Assembly (NCBI RefSeq): GCF_011397635.1
Contig: NC_064755.1
Span: forward strand, 23,976,559-24,040,558
Source of the DNA: Epinephelus fuscoguttatus
Lineage: Eukaryota > Chordata > Actinopteri > Perciformes > Serranidae
DNA length: 64,000 nt
Reading direction: 5' to 3'
Position numbers and translations under genes: made by a program. A model generated the notes under the pieces. The model saw only the letters and a list, made by a program, of their open reading frames with translations, was not told where the DNA came from and ran no database searches. Shown here piece by piece: positions 48,401 to 58,844 of this stretch. Position 1 is the first letter of the stretch. Each line of letters begins with the position of its first letter.

Positions 48401-48837
48401 TTGTCCTCACGGGCCTGAGCCCGGCTGTCAAAGTGTTTGAGCTTTTCCTCAGGTGCCATCATCATAAAATCCTTCTTGGCATATCCTGTCTGTGAGGGAC
48501 TCATCACATCTGAGTAACAGGGGGGAGATGCGTTCACGGTCCTGTTGTTGCTTCCCAGGCTTTCAGGAGATCTACAAGTCCGGTCAAACAAGGTGGGCTT
48601 ATTTGAGGAAACACTTTTTACTAGTTTTTATTATCTGAAATGATAATGACACAGTCAGTACGGTACAGTTTTTTTGTCTTTTTATCTTCTGTTTACTGGG
48701 TTAGTACCATCATCATCATCATCATCTACCTTGACTGGTCAAAAGGTACAAATATGTTATTGAGAAGAAATCACTTACTCAGTCGGAGACTCGGAAGAAT
48801 TGGGTCGTGTTTTTGTCTCTGTGTGATCATCATCCAT
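32737..48837 (-). CDS. ttc23: Tetratricopeptide repeat protein 23
   Basis: TTC23 is a helical TPR protein of the primary cilium, linked to the EvC zone and Hedgehog signalling with IQCE and EVC/EVC2. Eleven coding exons in transcript order: 48779-48837, 48394-48571, 46798-46921, 45764-45902, 45542-45667, 38554-38725, 38291-38399, 37269-37396, 35944-36093, 34103-34185 and 32737-32845. They total 1377 nt and 458 aa (human about 447). Every junction keeps the frame. The protein follows human TTC23 closely, for example DLVRCVALTRLVYGDG (exon 3), FGDLSAEVADTLQLIG (exon 9) and LLYGPQHKKTKATQKA (exon 10). The start exon reads MDDDHTETKTRPNSSESPTE and joins exon 2 by a clean GTAAGT donor; the internal ATG at 48591 lies in the intron. 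Intron 4 is AT-AC with U12 signals and intron 6 has a GC donor. Synemin is the convergent neighbour, as in human. Confidence 0.95.
32922..34004. mobile_element. Probable hAT-type element in ttc23 intron 10
   Basis: The ends CAGGGTTCCCAC and GTGGGAACCCTG are exact inverted copies of 12 bp. The expected 8-bp duplication is not recognisable, and no transposase frame was seen. It fills most of the intron. Confidence 0.65.
36106..37005. mobile_element. hAT-type MITE abutting ttc23 exon 9
   Basis: It starts CAGGGTTGGGGAGTAAAGG and ends GTAACCCTCCGAACACTG, the usual ends of a common fish hAT MITE. The flanks AATGGCAC (36098-36105) and AGTGGCAC (37006-37013) match at 7 of 8 positions. The exon 9 acceptor AG is at 36094-36095, so only 12 bp separate exon and element. 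Confidence 0.8.
37436..38070 (+). mobile_element. C-terminal fragment of a non-LTR retrotransposon in a ttc23 intron
   Basis: An open frame of at least 159 codons (37503-37982, open upstream to about 37436) reads LWRDAGRMN, then SKFRCGNHKLPISERRY and KCSLCLTGNQGDEYHYVLVC. This is the CxxC...H...C finger found at the C-terminus of several LINE reverse transcriptases. The 3' end is a GAAT/AATGA-type tail (38041-38070). It is antisense to ttc23, 5'-truncated and little mutated, so probably young. Confidence 0.75.
42427..42492. repeat. CA microsatellite in ttc23 intron 5
   Basis: About 33 CA units with one TA interruption near 42437. Confidence 0.95.
43680..44496. mobile_element. Longer copy of the 'GGGACAGTTCACCC' TTAA MITE
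   Basis: The right end GGTGAACTGTCCCTTTAA is well preserved; the left end (ACGACAGTTCATCCCC) is mutated. The interior shares stretches with 31879-32257, including GCCGTCTCTCCAAAAT-like sequence. Confidence 0.75.
45668..45763 (-). other. ttc23: U12-type AT-AC intron of ttc23 (intron 4)
   Basis: On the minus strand the intron begins ATATCCTT (45756-45763), the exact U12 AT-AC donor consensus. It has TCCTTGACT (45677-45685), an excellent U12 branch site, and ends TTTAAC. The branch A is about 11 nt from the 3' end, in the usual U12 range. Splicing here joins AA to T, giving LLTANLEDAESSFLEAEQ, which aligns with human TTC23. No GT donor in the neighbourhood keeps both the frame and the homology. 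Confidence 0.9.
46060..47165. mobile_element. Possible old retroposon in ttc23 intron 3 (overlaps exon 3)
   Basis: It starts with ATCAGAATCAGAAATACTG, a frequent fish repeat start, and ends in CTTAT repeats near 47165. The limits are uncertain, and it may be two unrelated repeats around ttc23 exon 3 (46798-46921). Confidence 0.3.
47525..48035. mobile_element. hAT-type MITE with perfect 8-bp target duplication (ttc23 intron 2)
   Basis: The target duplication ATATGCAC is identical on both sides (47517-47524 and 48036-48043). The ends are TAGTGTTGCACTG and CGTGACAACACTA. The interior is rich in GGTACCG-like sequence. The perfect duplication points to a recent insertion. Confidence 0.9.
48706..48727. 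repeat. ATC trinucleotide repeat in ttc23 intron 1
   Basis: Seven pure units. Confidence 0.85.
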
Positions 48838-48958
48838 TTTTACAAACAATCAGTGACAGTGTATGGATGTAACGTTAACCGTGCCATCAGCCGTTTGTGT
48901 TCTTTACGTTTGCACAGTATTTCCGTGGTTACGCTGCGCGTGCTAACAACACGAGCTA

Positions 48959-48991
<33 letters not shown>

Positions 48992-49300
48992 TTAACCTTT
49001 CATTGAGACAATTTAACGGTTGTGCCTAAAATAACCGAAAGCACTACCTCATCTTACCTAAATGTAGCTCTAACAGCATGTCACTTACAGGAGATAGCCT
49101 CCTGAAGCCAGGGACTAGCTTAAACATCCCTGGTCAACACTTTCCTGAAGGTACGCTGGCACACAGAGTAAAGGAAGTGGGGCGCATTCAAGAGCTCCGC
49201 TGTTCTACAAACACGTCTAAACAGTGTAATAAATAATTTCACAACAGAGTTTTTAATAAACCGAGACAAAAACTGATACACAAGGATGAAGGACTATGAA
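48838..49300 (-). promoter_or_regulatory. Probable ttc23 promoter and 5' UTR
   Basis: This is sequence directly upstream of the ttc23 start exon. It contains several CpGs (around 48905-48955 and 49150-49215) and the CAG repeat. A possible minus-strand donor (GTAAGATG near 49055) suggests an untranslated 5' exon, which I cannot prove. In human, LRRC28 starts divergently next to TTC23; I did not recognise its first exon here. Confidence 0.4.
48958..48989 (-). repeat. CAG trinucleotide repeat upstream of the ttc23 start
   Basis: About nine pure CTG units are read on the plus strand, which is CAG on the ttc23 sense strand. The repeat lies about 120 bp upstream of the ttc23 ATG, in the probable 5' UTR or promoter. 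Confidence 0.85.
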
Positions 49301-49954
49301 GTTGGGGTTTAAAATATAAAAAGCTTGAAGATTTTGGAATCCACCAGCCACAGTGGCAGGTAGACATAAAGTTAATTTCCAGTCCTATATGGGTGTATTA
49401 ATTAACTATGTGTCTGGGAATAGGCAGTGTTGATAACGTGACTGGTTGAATGTAACTGGCTACAGATTAAGCTAGTTACTCTTGTCAGAAATATAACAAG
49501 TAATGTAACTATTTTAGTTACTTAATCAGAGTAATGTAACTTATAACATTTGGTTTCTAATGATATTTCATTCTAAGAAACGTTCTAAACTGGGTATTAA
49601 CACTGAAAAATATCTGCAGATAGGCTATGTGAAAAGAAGGCATCCCTGCGCAAATAGATTTATTTTATATTCTACATATAAGCTTTTTTACTGAAAACAA
49701 TATATTTGGATGAAACCGCTTCATAATCACCAACATTTTGATTAGTAACTAATTTCATTACATATTTTTTCTCAGTTACGGTAACTGATTACAATTAGTC
49801 CTACATTTATTAGTCTTTTAAATACACGCATCTAGTTACATGCAGGGGCGTAAACATAGACAGTGTAGGCAGTGCGATTGCACATGGGCCCCTGGGGTGA
49901 TTCAGATTGCCACCTTGGAAATATACCTGTGTTTAAGGTTAAATGATAAAATAA

Positions 49955-49992
<38 letters not shown>

Positions 49993-50370
49993 AATACAAA
50001 ATGGTTGCCATATATGCTCTCAAAAAGGCAAATCCATTTGCGTCATGGTTTTCTTTTTTCTTTTGCTTTTTTAGAAATAGTCAGTAGCTATCTGAAACAA
50101 AATGATATGCTTTTTCTATATAATTCCTATTTCTATGTAACCTATAAATACTGTATACTATAACAAATATTCACTTAAATGGTTTATTTCTTACTTACTT
50201 TGATATTTTTGTCAGGTGTGCATGTAAGATATGCAGTGATGACTGCAGGGTAATATGTATGTTGATGGTGTCCAATGTAAAGTCTCTATTTGTGTCAAGA
50301 CAATACCTGCACGATAGCATGCACCAGGGCCTGTCATAATAGTGTGCACTGGGGCCCGTCATAACTTTTC
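49300..50370. other. Intergenic DNA upstream of ttc23
   Basis: No gene is seen. It contains a degenerate relative of the fish hAT MITE that begins GCAGTGTTGATAACG (49426 to about 49800) and a TA repeat at 49957-49988. Confidence 0.5.
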
Positions 50371-50745
50371 ATTCATTCATCTTCTAACCGCTTCATCCTC
50401 TTGGGGGTCGCGGGGGGGCTGGAGCCTATCCCAGCTGACATCGGGCGAGAGGCAGGGTACACCCTGGACAGGTCACCAGACTATCGCAGGGCTGACACAT
50501 AGAGACAGACAACCAATCACACTCACATTCACACCTACGGACAATTTAGAGTTATCAATTAACCTAATCCCCAATCTGCATGTCTTTGGACTGTGGGAGG
50601 AAGCCGGAGTGCCCGGAGAGAACCCACGCTGACACGGGGAGAGCATGCAGATTCCGCACAGAGGGGGTCCCACACCCGGGATCGAACCGGCAACCCTCTT
50701 GCTGTGAGGCGACAGTGCTAACCACCACACCACACCACCGTGCCG
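50371..50745 (-). mobile_element. Nearly complete tRNA-derived SINE
   Basis: On the minus strand it starts GGCGGCACGGTGG, with A box TGGTTAGCACTG and B box GGTTCGATCCC. The shared body ends with GGCTCCAGCC and CGACCCC. It is the same family as the split copy at 11095-11836 and carries the uninterrupted TTAA site. Confidence 0.85.
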
Positions 50746-52600
50746 CCCCCCCCCAGCAGGTGCTCATCATCTATCTTGTCTTATGGCATTCAAACTTAAG
50801 TCTTAAGAACTGGATAAAAAATATTTAATTTAGATCAGAGTTGTATTTATATCAGTAAGAGTAGTCGACTGTACAAATTCATGCAAGCATGTTTTGAACA
50901 TCTGAATTGTAGTATTCTAGTATCTCCACAAGATGTCAGTATAGTAACACAAAATTAATGCTCCCAGACATGTTGTAGTTTTTACAGTTGTGCTCAAGGG
51001 AATATAATAATGTTGTTGAGCTCCTTTAAGAAGTGATGGCTGGGATGTTGGCCTCTCCTAAGGGCATGCACACTTCAAAGTGTGAAAGTGGCAATATGCA
51101 AACCCCAAGGCCATTATCCTTTTTTCAGCATTGAACAAACTGTTTCATCAGCATCTATCAGACCGTTCATTTCATGTTGTCGCAGTCCTCTGAAGATGTT
51201 TTTTATTTTTAGTTAACTATAATTTTGTCAGCTACAAATGCCAAAAGTCTGAGAAATAGTTTAGCATGAATGTGTTGAATTATTTTTTTCCTTTCATGTA
51301 GCTATGTTAAGATGCCATACAATCAAAAGCATATGAGTAGAGAAAAAACATGCTGCGCTGTCAGTCAATCAAAGCCTACCCCTCTTACAGCCTGAAGAAA
51401 CTAGGGCTATACATTCTCTGTGTTATTGTTGGTTAATATACTGTATGGGACTGGCAACAATGACCTTAAAGTTGTTCAAAGTCGGCTGCTAATAGCTCAT
51501 TAGTTTTAATGGGTGGGTGCTAAATGAACTGAAGTCACGGTAGTGCTCAGGTTGAGGGGAGCCACTCAGACGAAATGGTAAACAATGAACCTGAAAGATG
51601 TTCCTCTATGCTTTTGTAACCTTTTGTAAAACAGCACATTTTCCTTCAGTGTTTTTTAATTGTTTGTTCTGCCGTAAGTATTAATTAAAAAAAATATTGT
51701 TATATGTTATTTGCTAACAGGCTCCGTCTATCCTCTGTCCAAATCTCCCAAAAATATAACAGATTGAATCCTCTACATAGCAACATGCTTTCCCCTCTAT
51801 TCAGTTGAGCATTATATAACAAGGAGTTTGTGATTTATTTCAGTGCTGCACAATGTTTATCCATTTTACAATTCTGTACTAAGGCTTTTCAGAATTGAAA
51901 TAAAATATAATTTTAAAAATACAGATAAGGAATACCTCTATTCCACATCATTCTGTACTTTCATAGACATAAATGCTATACACCAATAGCTAGAGGAGGA
52001 AATGTACATTTCCTTGTGAAAATATCCTTTCTTACATCAGCGCCCAAAATCCATGCCAAATAAACAAGAAGTAACGTCTCTGTGGCTGCTTTGAGAAATT
52101 GGTCTCCAGAGAGAGCTTTCTAGGTTAATTTATTCTGTATCGGGCTGGCAGTATGTGTACTGTCACCACTTTTAAACTCTGGGCAGGGCACATTTTGTGT
52201 GCAAGACTGCCTAAGATAACTTCTTATGGCTCCTTGGGATGGCTGCTGCCGGTTGATTCTGGCAGGCCATGAGACAACCCGTTTATTTGTTTGTTTGTCC
52301 CGTGAGTTTTTGGCTGGCCGTTCAGGGCTCTGTTTGGCCCCGGTCCCTGTTGGGCTTCTATTTCTGAAACCCAAGTGGCTCTTAATGAAGCTGGTAGGGT
52401 TGGCATGGGCCCTCAGCAAACCCAGGCCTGATCAGACCCTTCTTCTTCTGCCTTGGCAGCCACACTCCATTTGCTCCCTCTGGCTTCCTAATTTAGTAAC
52501 GGTGGGTAAAAATATGTGCTAACGAACAAGGTCTGGTATGTCAGGCTGGCGTCCAGAGAAGAGGGAGAGAGGGGAGGGGGGGTATGGAGAGGAGGAGTGT

Positions 52601-52639
<39 letters not shown>

Positions 52640-52908
52640 TTTCACAGCAGGCACCCAGTGACAGGGGTAGAGTCACTCAGACCTCTCTGACATCTGTGTG
52701 TTTGCGTGTATGTGTAGACATTCGACGGAGCGTGTGGGGGTGGATGATGAGAGGTGGAGGGAGAACACTTAAAATTTCTCACCCTTGCCAGACTCCATTC
52801 AAACACTTCTAATCATTCTTCTGTTTTGTTCCAACCACACAGTGGGGCTGCATAGAAAGCCTATGATAAACAGTGCAAATGGACATATTAGAAAATTGCA
52901 TTTTTATC
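50746..52908. other. Intergenic DNA, no gene seen
   Basis: It is mostly unique A/T-rich sequence, with a more GC-rich, repeat-poor patch at about 52080-52560 and a GT microsatellite at 52597-52635. I compared the patch with LRRC28 and MEF2A from memory and found no exon. Confidence 0.5.
52597..52635. repeat. GT microsatellite
   Basis: About nineteen GT units with one AT interruption, preceded by a purine-rich run. Confidence 0.9.
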
Positions 52909-54478
52909 TTAAAGGAGCAGTGTGTTGGATTCAGTGGCATTTGGTGGTGAGGATTGCAGACTGCAACCAGCTGAAACTTCACTCATGTACTAAGCATAAA
53001 CTCCTGGTTAGGATTCCTTCACCGTTACTTGTTTAGGTGATTCTTACCGGGAGCCAAATTTTCTGCAGAGGTCTCTCAGTAAAAATAAAGAATAAAAATA
53101 AGAATAAAGAATAATAAGAATAAAGCACCAACACCTGGTAATATGAGCTCACTTTTTTATGTGATAACTTAAGATCCAGAAGTTCAGGAGGTTTTTACCG
53201 GGAGCCAAATTATCCGGAGAGGTCTCTTTCTCTCCAGAGCAAATGGACCAGTTCATTTAAACTGCTAAAAACACTGAATAAAGTAATGTCACATTAAAAA
53301 TCAGTGTTTTTCTGATGCTGTTTGTCTCGTTTCAGAGGGCCTGCAAATTACAGGGGCTGCCGCATAAACATGATTGACCTTTGCTAAGGGTCTGGATGCA
53401 GACTGGCCAATCATAAGGTAGCATTGAGCCAGCTCAGACTAGGGTCCAACATCAACACACCCATGCTCAATTGAATCTAGTGCAATTGTTTCAGATTTCC
53501 TTCATTTTCAGGCTGGTTTTGTGGATGTGGAGCTAAATGTTGAGCCTGGGGCACATTGTGTATTAAAGATACTGGTTACCTGGAGAAGTTGGAAGGAGAT
53601 ACGTTTCTTCCCTGTTCCAAAACCAAACTCAAACCCTGAAAAGTGTAGGGTTAGCTCACTAGCTACTGAGGACATAGCCTACTGAATGTATACACATGCT
53701 GCTTTTGCTTTTTAATGATTATAACCACCAGTTATGTGAAAAAAGACCGACCCTGCTGTACAGGAACCAGTGAAGGGAAGCAGGGAAACTTTGCTGATAT
53801 TCAACCAGCTGTGTGGCATCACAGTGTGCGCAGATGAACGTTGCTTGACTTCCCCTGGAGGTCTGGGTGCTGGCAGCAGCATGAGGGAGAAGCCAAACAC
53901 CGTCCATCTGCACACACTGCTGGTTCAATATCAGCAAAGTTTCCCTTTATATTCATTGTCTTGTGTGGTGATCAGCAGTGAAGTTGGTGGTTCACTTTTA
54001 CACTGTGATCTGTAGCCTATAGTTCGGCTTTAGCTTCTAACTTTCTTTGTCTTTTTAACCTGTTGTTGCTGCTGAGTCAGTTTGACATCCTGGATATATC
54101 CTTCAAACACAGACTGTAGACCCCTCTGTCTGCTTCTCTCTGGAATCACTATTTCATTCTTCCAAAAATATGATAATATTTCTTCAGGGAGTGCAGTTAG
54201 TTACAGTGTGGGCTCCAAGCTTACTCTGACAGCTTGTTGGACCATCACAAAGGGGCGGGGCTTAGCAAAGGGTCAATTGGCCCTTATCTAGAGCCAGTGT
54301 TACTGTGGAAACATGGTGGTGCAACATCACAGAGGACCCTCTCCTTATGTAGATATAAACCTCTCATTCTAACAAAACACAACAGTTCTTATTTTCAGGT
54401 GATTATACACCAAAAAATTCACACACTACATAATACCCCATTTCTGCCAATATATCTCCCTACACACTGGACCTTTAA
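52909..54478. mobile_element. Longest copy of the 'GCAGTGTGTAGGAT' TTAA element
   Basis: TTAA lies at both ends (52909-52912 and 54475-54478), with inverted termini AAAGGAGCAGTGTG and CACACTGGACCTTT. At 1.57 kb it is the longest copy here, but I found no transposase frame. Confidence 0.75.
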
Positions 54479-57400
54479 GTCACTATCTAATGGCCTTTCA
54501 CACACTGTCTGCAGAGTCTGGCTTTAGGAGGCTAGCACCTGTGAGTGACATGCTTTTAAAGTTGACTTCTAGGTGCCACAGCGGCAGTGTTTTTAGTTCT
54601 TTTAAGCCTAACTGTTAAATTCTCTCAATGAAACAGTGAAAAGTGAAAAGAACAGCAGCGGTTGGTCACGCTAGACACTGAAGCATGGGCAGTTTTCAAA
54701 TATCCTCTCCAGCAAATCTGCATCATATGGTACAGTTTTCTATGTAATACTTAACTGATCAGTAATATGCCATAGATTAACTTTTGGGTTGCCATATTGT
54801 TATATCTTTGTACATTCTGATATTGTGTAAAATGGGCAAACACATAAACTGAGCATTCCTCTTCCATCGTAACTTACTTTGTCTTTTTATCTCTCATTTT
54901 AATTCATCAGGATGGCCCCTCCAATTTATGACTCCTCCACCTTTTACCTCCTGGAAAAGAGCTTCAGAGAATCCACACCATAATCCAGGTATTACTTAAA
55001 AACTATGACATTTACAAACCATGACACCTAAGTGAACATTTTGGGGCTTTATGCATATGTTTTTGCACTGATGTATTGCTCACTGCAAATTATTTCTGTT
55101 CTGTTTAGCGTCTGTAAAGGGGTTCCTAGATCTGTATGGGCAACCCTTTAACATATGAGCTGCAGAGTTTCCTGGTTCAGCTCTCTATGTATACTGTAGG
55201 TTTAGCTACAAGGCAGCGGAAGAAAAACATGTTTTTTAATGTATGTTTACCCTATACACCTCAGATGTTCAAAGTTCTCCATTTTCCATGGACCCGTTCC
55301 AACAAACATTAACGGTGAATAACTTTATTGAGGCCATGTCAGTGAGAGACACAGGAGAAGTGGTGCCATTAGACTTTCTCGCGATCACACAATGGCTCTA
55401 AATATCTTATTCCAGAAAATGTTTCCTTCCTAAAATGCCAGACTTGCTTTGAAATGATACCAAAGTGTTAGTCCTTTAAAACAATGCAATATGATGGTAA
55501 AACAGAGCGTTTAATTCATTGCTCCATAGCTTACAGCTCCCACTGCCCGAGCTGAGTCCTGTGTTTGCAATTACTCAGTTTTCATCCGTCAAGACACTCG
55601 ACCATAGAAATCTGCCCCCAAGCACTTTAGCACTTGCCCTTCCTGTTCTCAGTTTAAGAGGCTCATGGCAACCTTGTCAACTTCACTTTTAAACCCAAAG
55701 CTTTAGATGAAAACGGAAAACCTCCTTGTGTGTTGGAAGGCGGCAGCAGAGACTCTTGATTTACAGGCAGGATAACAACTGCTTGACACACTCTTCCTGA
55801 AGCTTTTCAGTGATTATTAAAAAGAAATCACATGATTAGTCACGAAAACTGTCTTGCAACTAGTTGCACAGAGAGTTTGGGTGAAATCCCTCAAGCTGTG
55901 CCCTGAACTTTTGCCACACAACTGTGCGGTCACAGACAGGCAAGGTATCAAACCACACTGCACCCAGTTTGTGCAGGAACAGTGTTACTGACGCGAAGCA
56001 TGATTCACATAACTGGTGGCTAGATTGGCCTCACTGAGCTGAGTTAGAAATGAAAAGATTTACACAACACAAGTAACATTTTTTGGTCTAATCGTCATGC
56101 ATCATTATACGTTTATGTGTATTTCATATTTTTTTTTTCGTTTAATATGAGTCTCTGATATAATAGAAATCATCACACATTTGCAAAACCATCTCTTTGG
56201 AACTATTACGCCAGTTTCATAAAGAGATAATTTGTTTGTTTGATTGTTCCCACATAGTGGTGGGCTAACAAGGCAATAGAGACATGATGTTATTATGCCT
56301 TAATGAACGTCTCTAAGTGCTCTACCTGTCAACACAGGGATGTTTCTGTCTTGCATGACAAGAAAACAATTTATGGATCCACCTCTCAGAAAAACAAACT
56401 CTTCCCTTTTTGAAGTAGTTCTTGTTTGCAAGATATGTCACAGTTATTTGTTGAAACCACAAAGTAGCACCTAACTTTTAGACAGCTGTCCCCACTTCCT
56501 GTGTTAGTTAACCCACAGACACCCACCCCTCAGCAGTAAACACTAACCTCTGTCACAGCAAGTAGTGTAGTGTAGGAACTGAGAGACAGTATTTAATGCG
56601 TTTTCATATAGCCCCTTTGATTATATTAATTAAAAAAAAAGTTAAATGACTTTTTACCAGCTACTGGAGCAGTTCTCGAGTTAATAAAGTGCAGCACTAC
56701 CTGTAGGAGACTCTCCGATGTTCCTGTTTTATCCCCGGAACAACCTAGTGCATTTATTTTCAAGCAAAATCCCAAATTTGGTGAAAGCTGGCACAGCTCT
56801 GTAGCTGTTAAATTGTATGAGTGGTTTACCACTTTAACAAAGTTCCTCCTATTCTGACTCAAATGTGCCAGTGTCTCCACAGCTGCTGCACTTCAGATAA
56901 AGCATGTTATTGGAACACAAATTAAGAAATGTGTTTCAGTATTGTAATCAAAGTATTTGTGAGAGTAATGCTGCCGCGAAGAAGTAGAAACAAAGCCAGG
57001 CACTTAAGCCAGGCACCCCTCCCTTTGAACCGACTGAAGCTGTCCACAGCAAAGACATGATAGTCACACTACGATAAGATAAGCTCTCTTTCCATGCCGC
57101 GGCATCGTTCCATGCCAGTGCTTTGCTTAACAATAGTTTTGCATTCAACTGGAATTGTTCTCCGCTACAGCAGAGACTTAGGATGGCTTAAACTTGTGTT
57201 TATCCTTACCCAAACCTTGGCCTAATTTGAAGCATATGCAGAAAACAAATCTACTATTGTTTCACCACTAAGTCTTCTTCTCTCCTTTCTATTCAATGTC
57301 AAAATCAAAGATTACGGAGAGCTTTGGAGGTGATATTGCCATTCTTTGTTTAGACAATGGCGCGCTAAACCAATAACTGTGTTTTGTGCGCTGACGGCGT

Positions 57401-58807
57401 GTATGTTCCTTCATAATTGCAGTTTTAGCAGCGCTGTGACAGGGAGATATGTGTATATGGGGGAGTTTCATCTTCTTCCAATGGCCCCGCAATCAAGCTT
57501 TAGCTGCTAAAACATGGATCAGCAACTGTTTGCCAGACAGTTAAAAAATGATGTAGAGGGTTTTGTATGTATCCCTGCACCCTCAAAACCAAAACACACT
57601 CACATACAAGGACATCCCTTCAAATGACGAGACAATGGGGCAGCTCCTTGTCCTTGGTGCGCTGTGGTCCAGCCTTGTACCCCCTAATGTTGGTAACCAG
57701 CGGAAAAATCTGCAGGTTGCCCATTCACTGACTAAGAGTTCTGCAATTCACACTTAATTGTGCTTATATTACAGAGGGGTCCAGCATAAACACATTTCAC
57801 CTGCTCCTCTAACTACATGTGTAAAATGTTAGGCATCGGTCCAGGAAAAAAGAGAAACGGAGAACCTCTCTGTCCAAAAGAATGTCAGTTTTTGCGGTTA
57901 TGTGAACACGAGATGTTTTTCCATCTCCCTTTTACGTAACAAATAATCTGTGATGCGCATTTAGTGTCCAGTGAGTCAGCCAGTAATATTTCCGAGGACT
58001 TTCTCTGTCATCATAATGAGAAAACTTTGTGAATATGGCACTTTTGTACAGTCACTTTGAGCAGGATGCTTACTGCAATAGAAATTGATGCCTTCTGCTT
58101 AAAGCCGAAATGAATCACTCACACTTAAGACTTGACCAAACCACACATTTAACCCCCACCCCCGTGAATGTGGTTCCATAAATGAATGGTAGCAATAGGA
58201 ATAAGAGCGGGGATATCAAAAATGGAGGGGTTTGTCCCTTACCTTTGACTGTGGATGTGAATGAGAGGCTAAATGTCTGCCTGTGGTTCTCTGACCTTTG
58301 TGGCTCCTCTGCTGACTTGGTTCAGGTAAGAGCAGGTTGTGTGATGCAGTGGTATCAATAATGGAAGAAAGGCAACCCCCTCCCTCTGGCTGCTATGTGG
58401 GTCAGAGGAGGCTCTCGGTGGATGGGAGAGATTGATGAAGAGCACCAGGGAGAGCATCGGAGCGCCTACCTCACAGCGGTGCAACCCAAGCCTCTCCCCC
58501 TGCACTTGTTCCGAGGCCCCCCTCCTGAGCTGCACCGCCTGGCGCTCTTTAAATGACCTTCAAATTAGCCTTATTTTTCAGGGCTCCAAAACCCTTCAGG
58601 GTCCTTCCTGGAAGTATGGTGGGTCTTGTTCTCGCTCTCTTTCTCTGCATTTTTCTTTTGTTATCCTCCTGTCGACCACAGATGGAGTGGAAAACAACAG
58701 AGGAGAGGAGCTCGTGTAGCAAAGGTGACTGATTTTCACTCCTGTTGTGTCTCTGATGTAATCAGACAAGTGAGCTGTTATGTGTTCCCGATTATGCAAT
58801 TACAAAG

Positions 58808-58808
<1 letters not shown>
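54479..58808. other. Intergenic DNA, no gene seen
   Basis: No recognisable exon, RNA gene or complete transposon. Open frames are under 100 codons and look random. Confidence 0.5.

Positions 58809-58841
<33 letters not shown>
58809..58841. repeat. CA microsatellite
   Basis: About sixteen pure CA units. Confidence 0.95.

Positions 58842-58844
<3 letters not shown>

Noticed and set aside
48394..48591. ttc23 start at the ATG at 48591
   Set aside because: That ATG lies upstream of a good acceptor (TTGTAG before 48571). The exon at 48779-48837 supplies an ATG with matching phase and a GTAAGT donor.
50644..50745. tRNA gene on the minus strand
   Set aside because: A and B boxes are present, but the sequence continues into a SINE body and has no cloverleaf-like ends; a second copy at 11.7 kb confirms a repeat.
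54912..54980. Short ATG frame resembling an exon (MAPPIYDSSTFYLLEKS)
   Set aside because: It stops after about 24 codons, lacks a donor that would extend it and matches no family I know.
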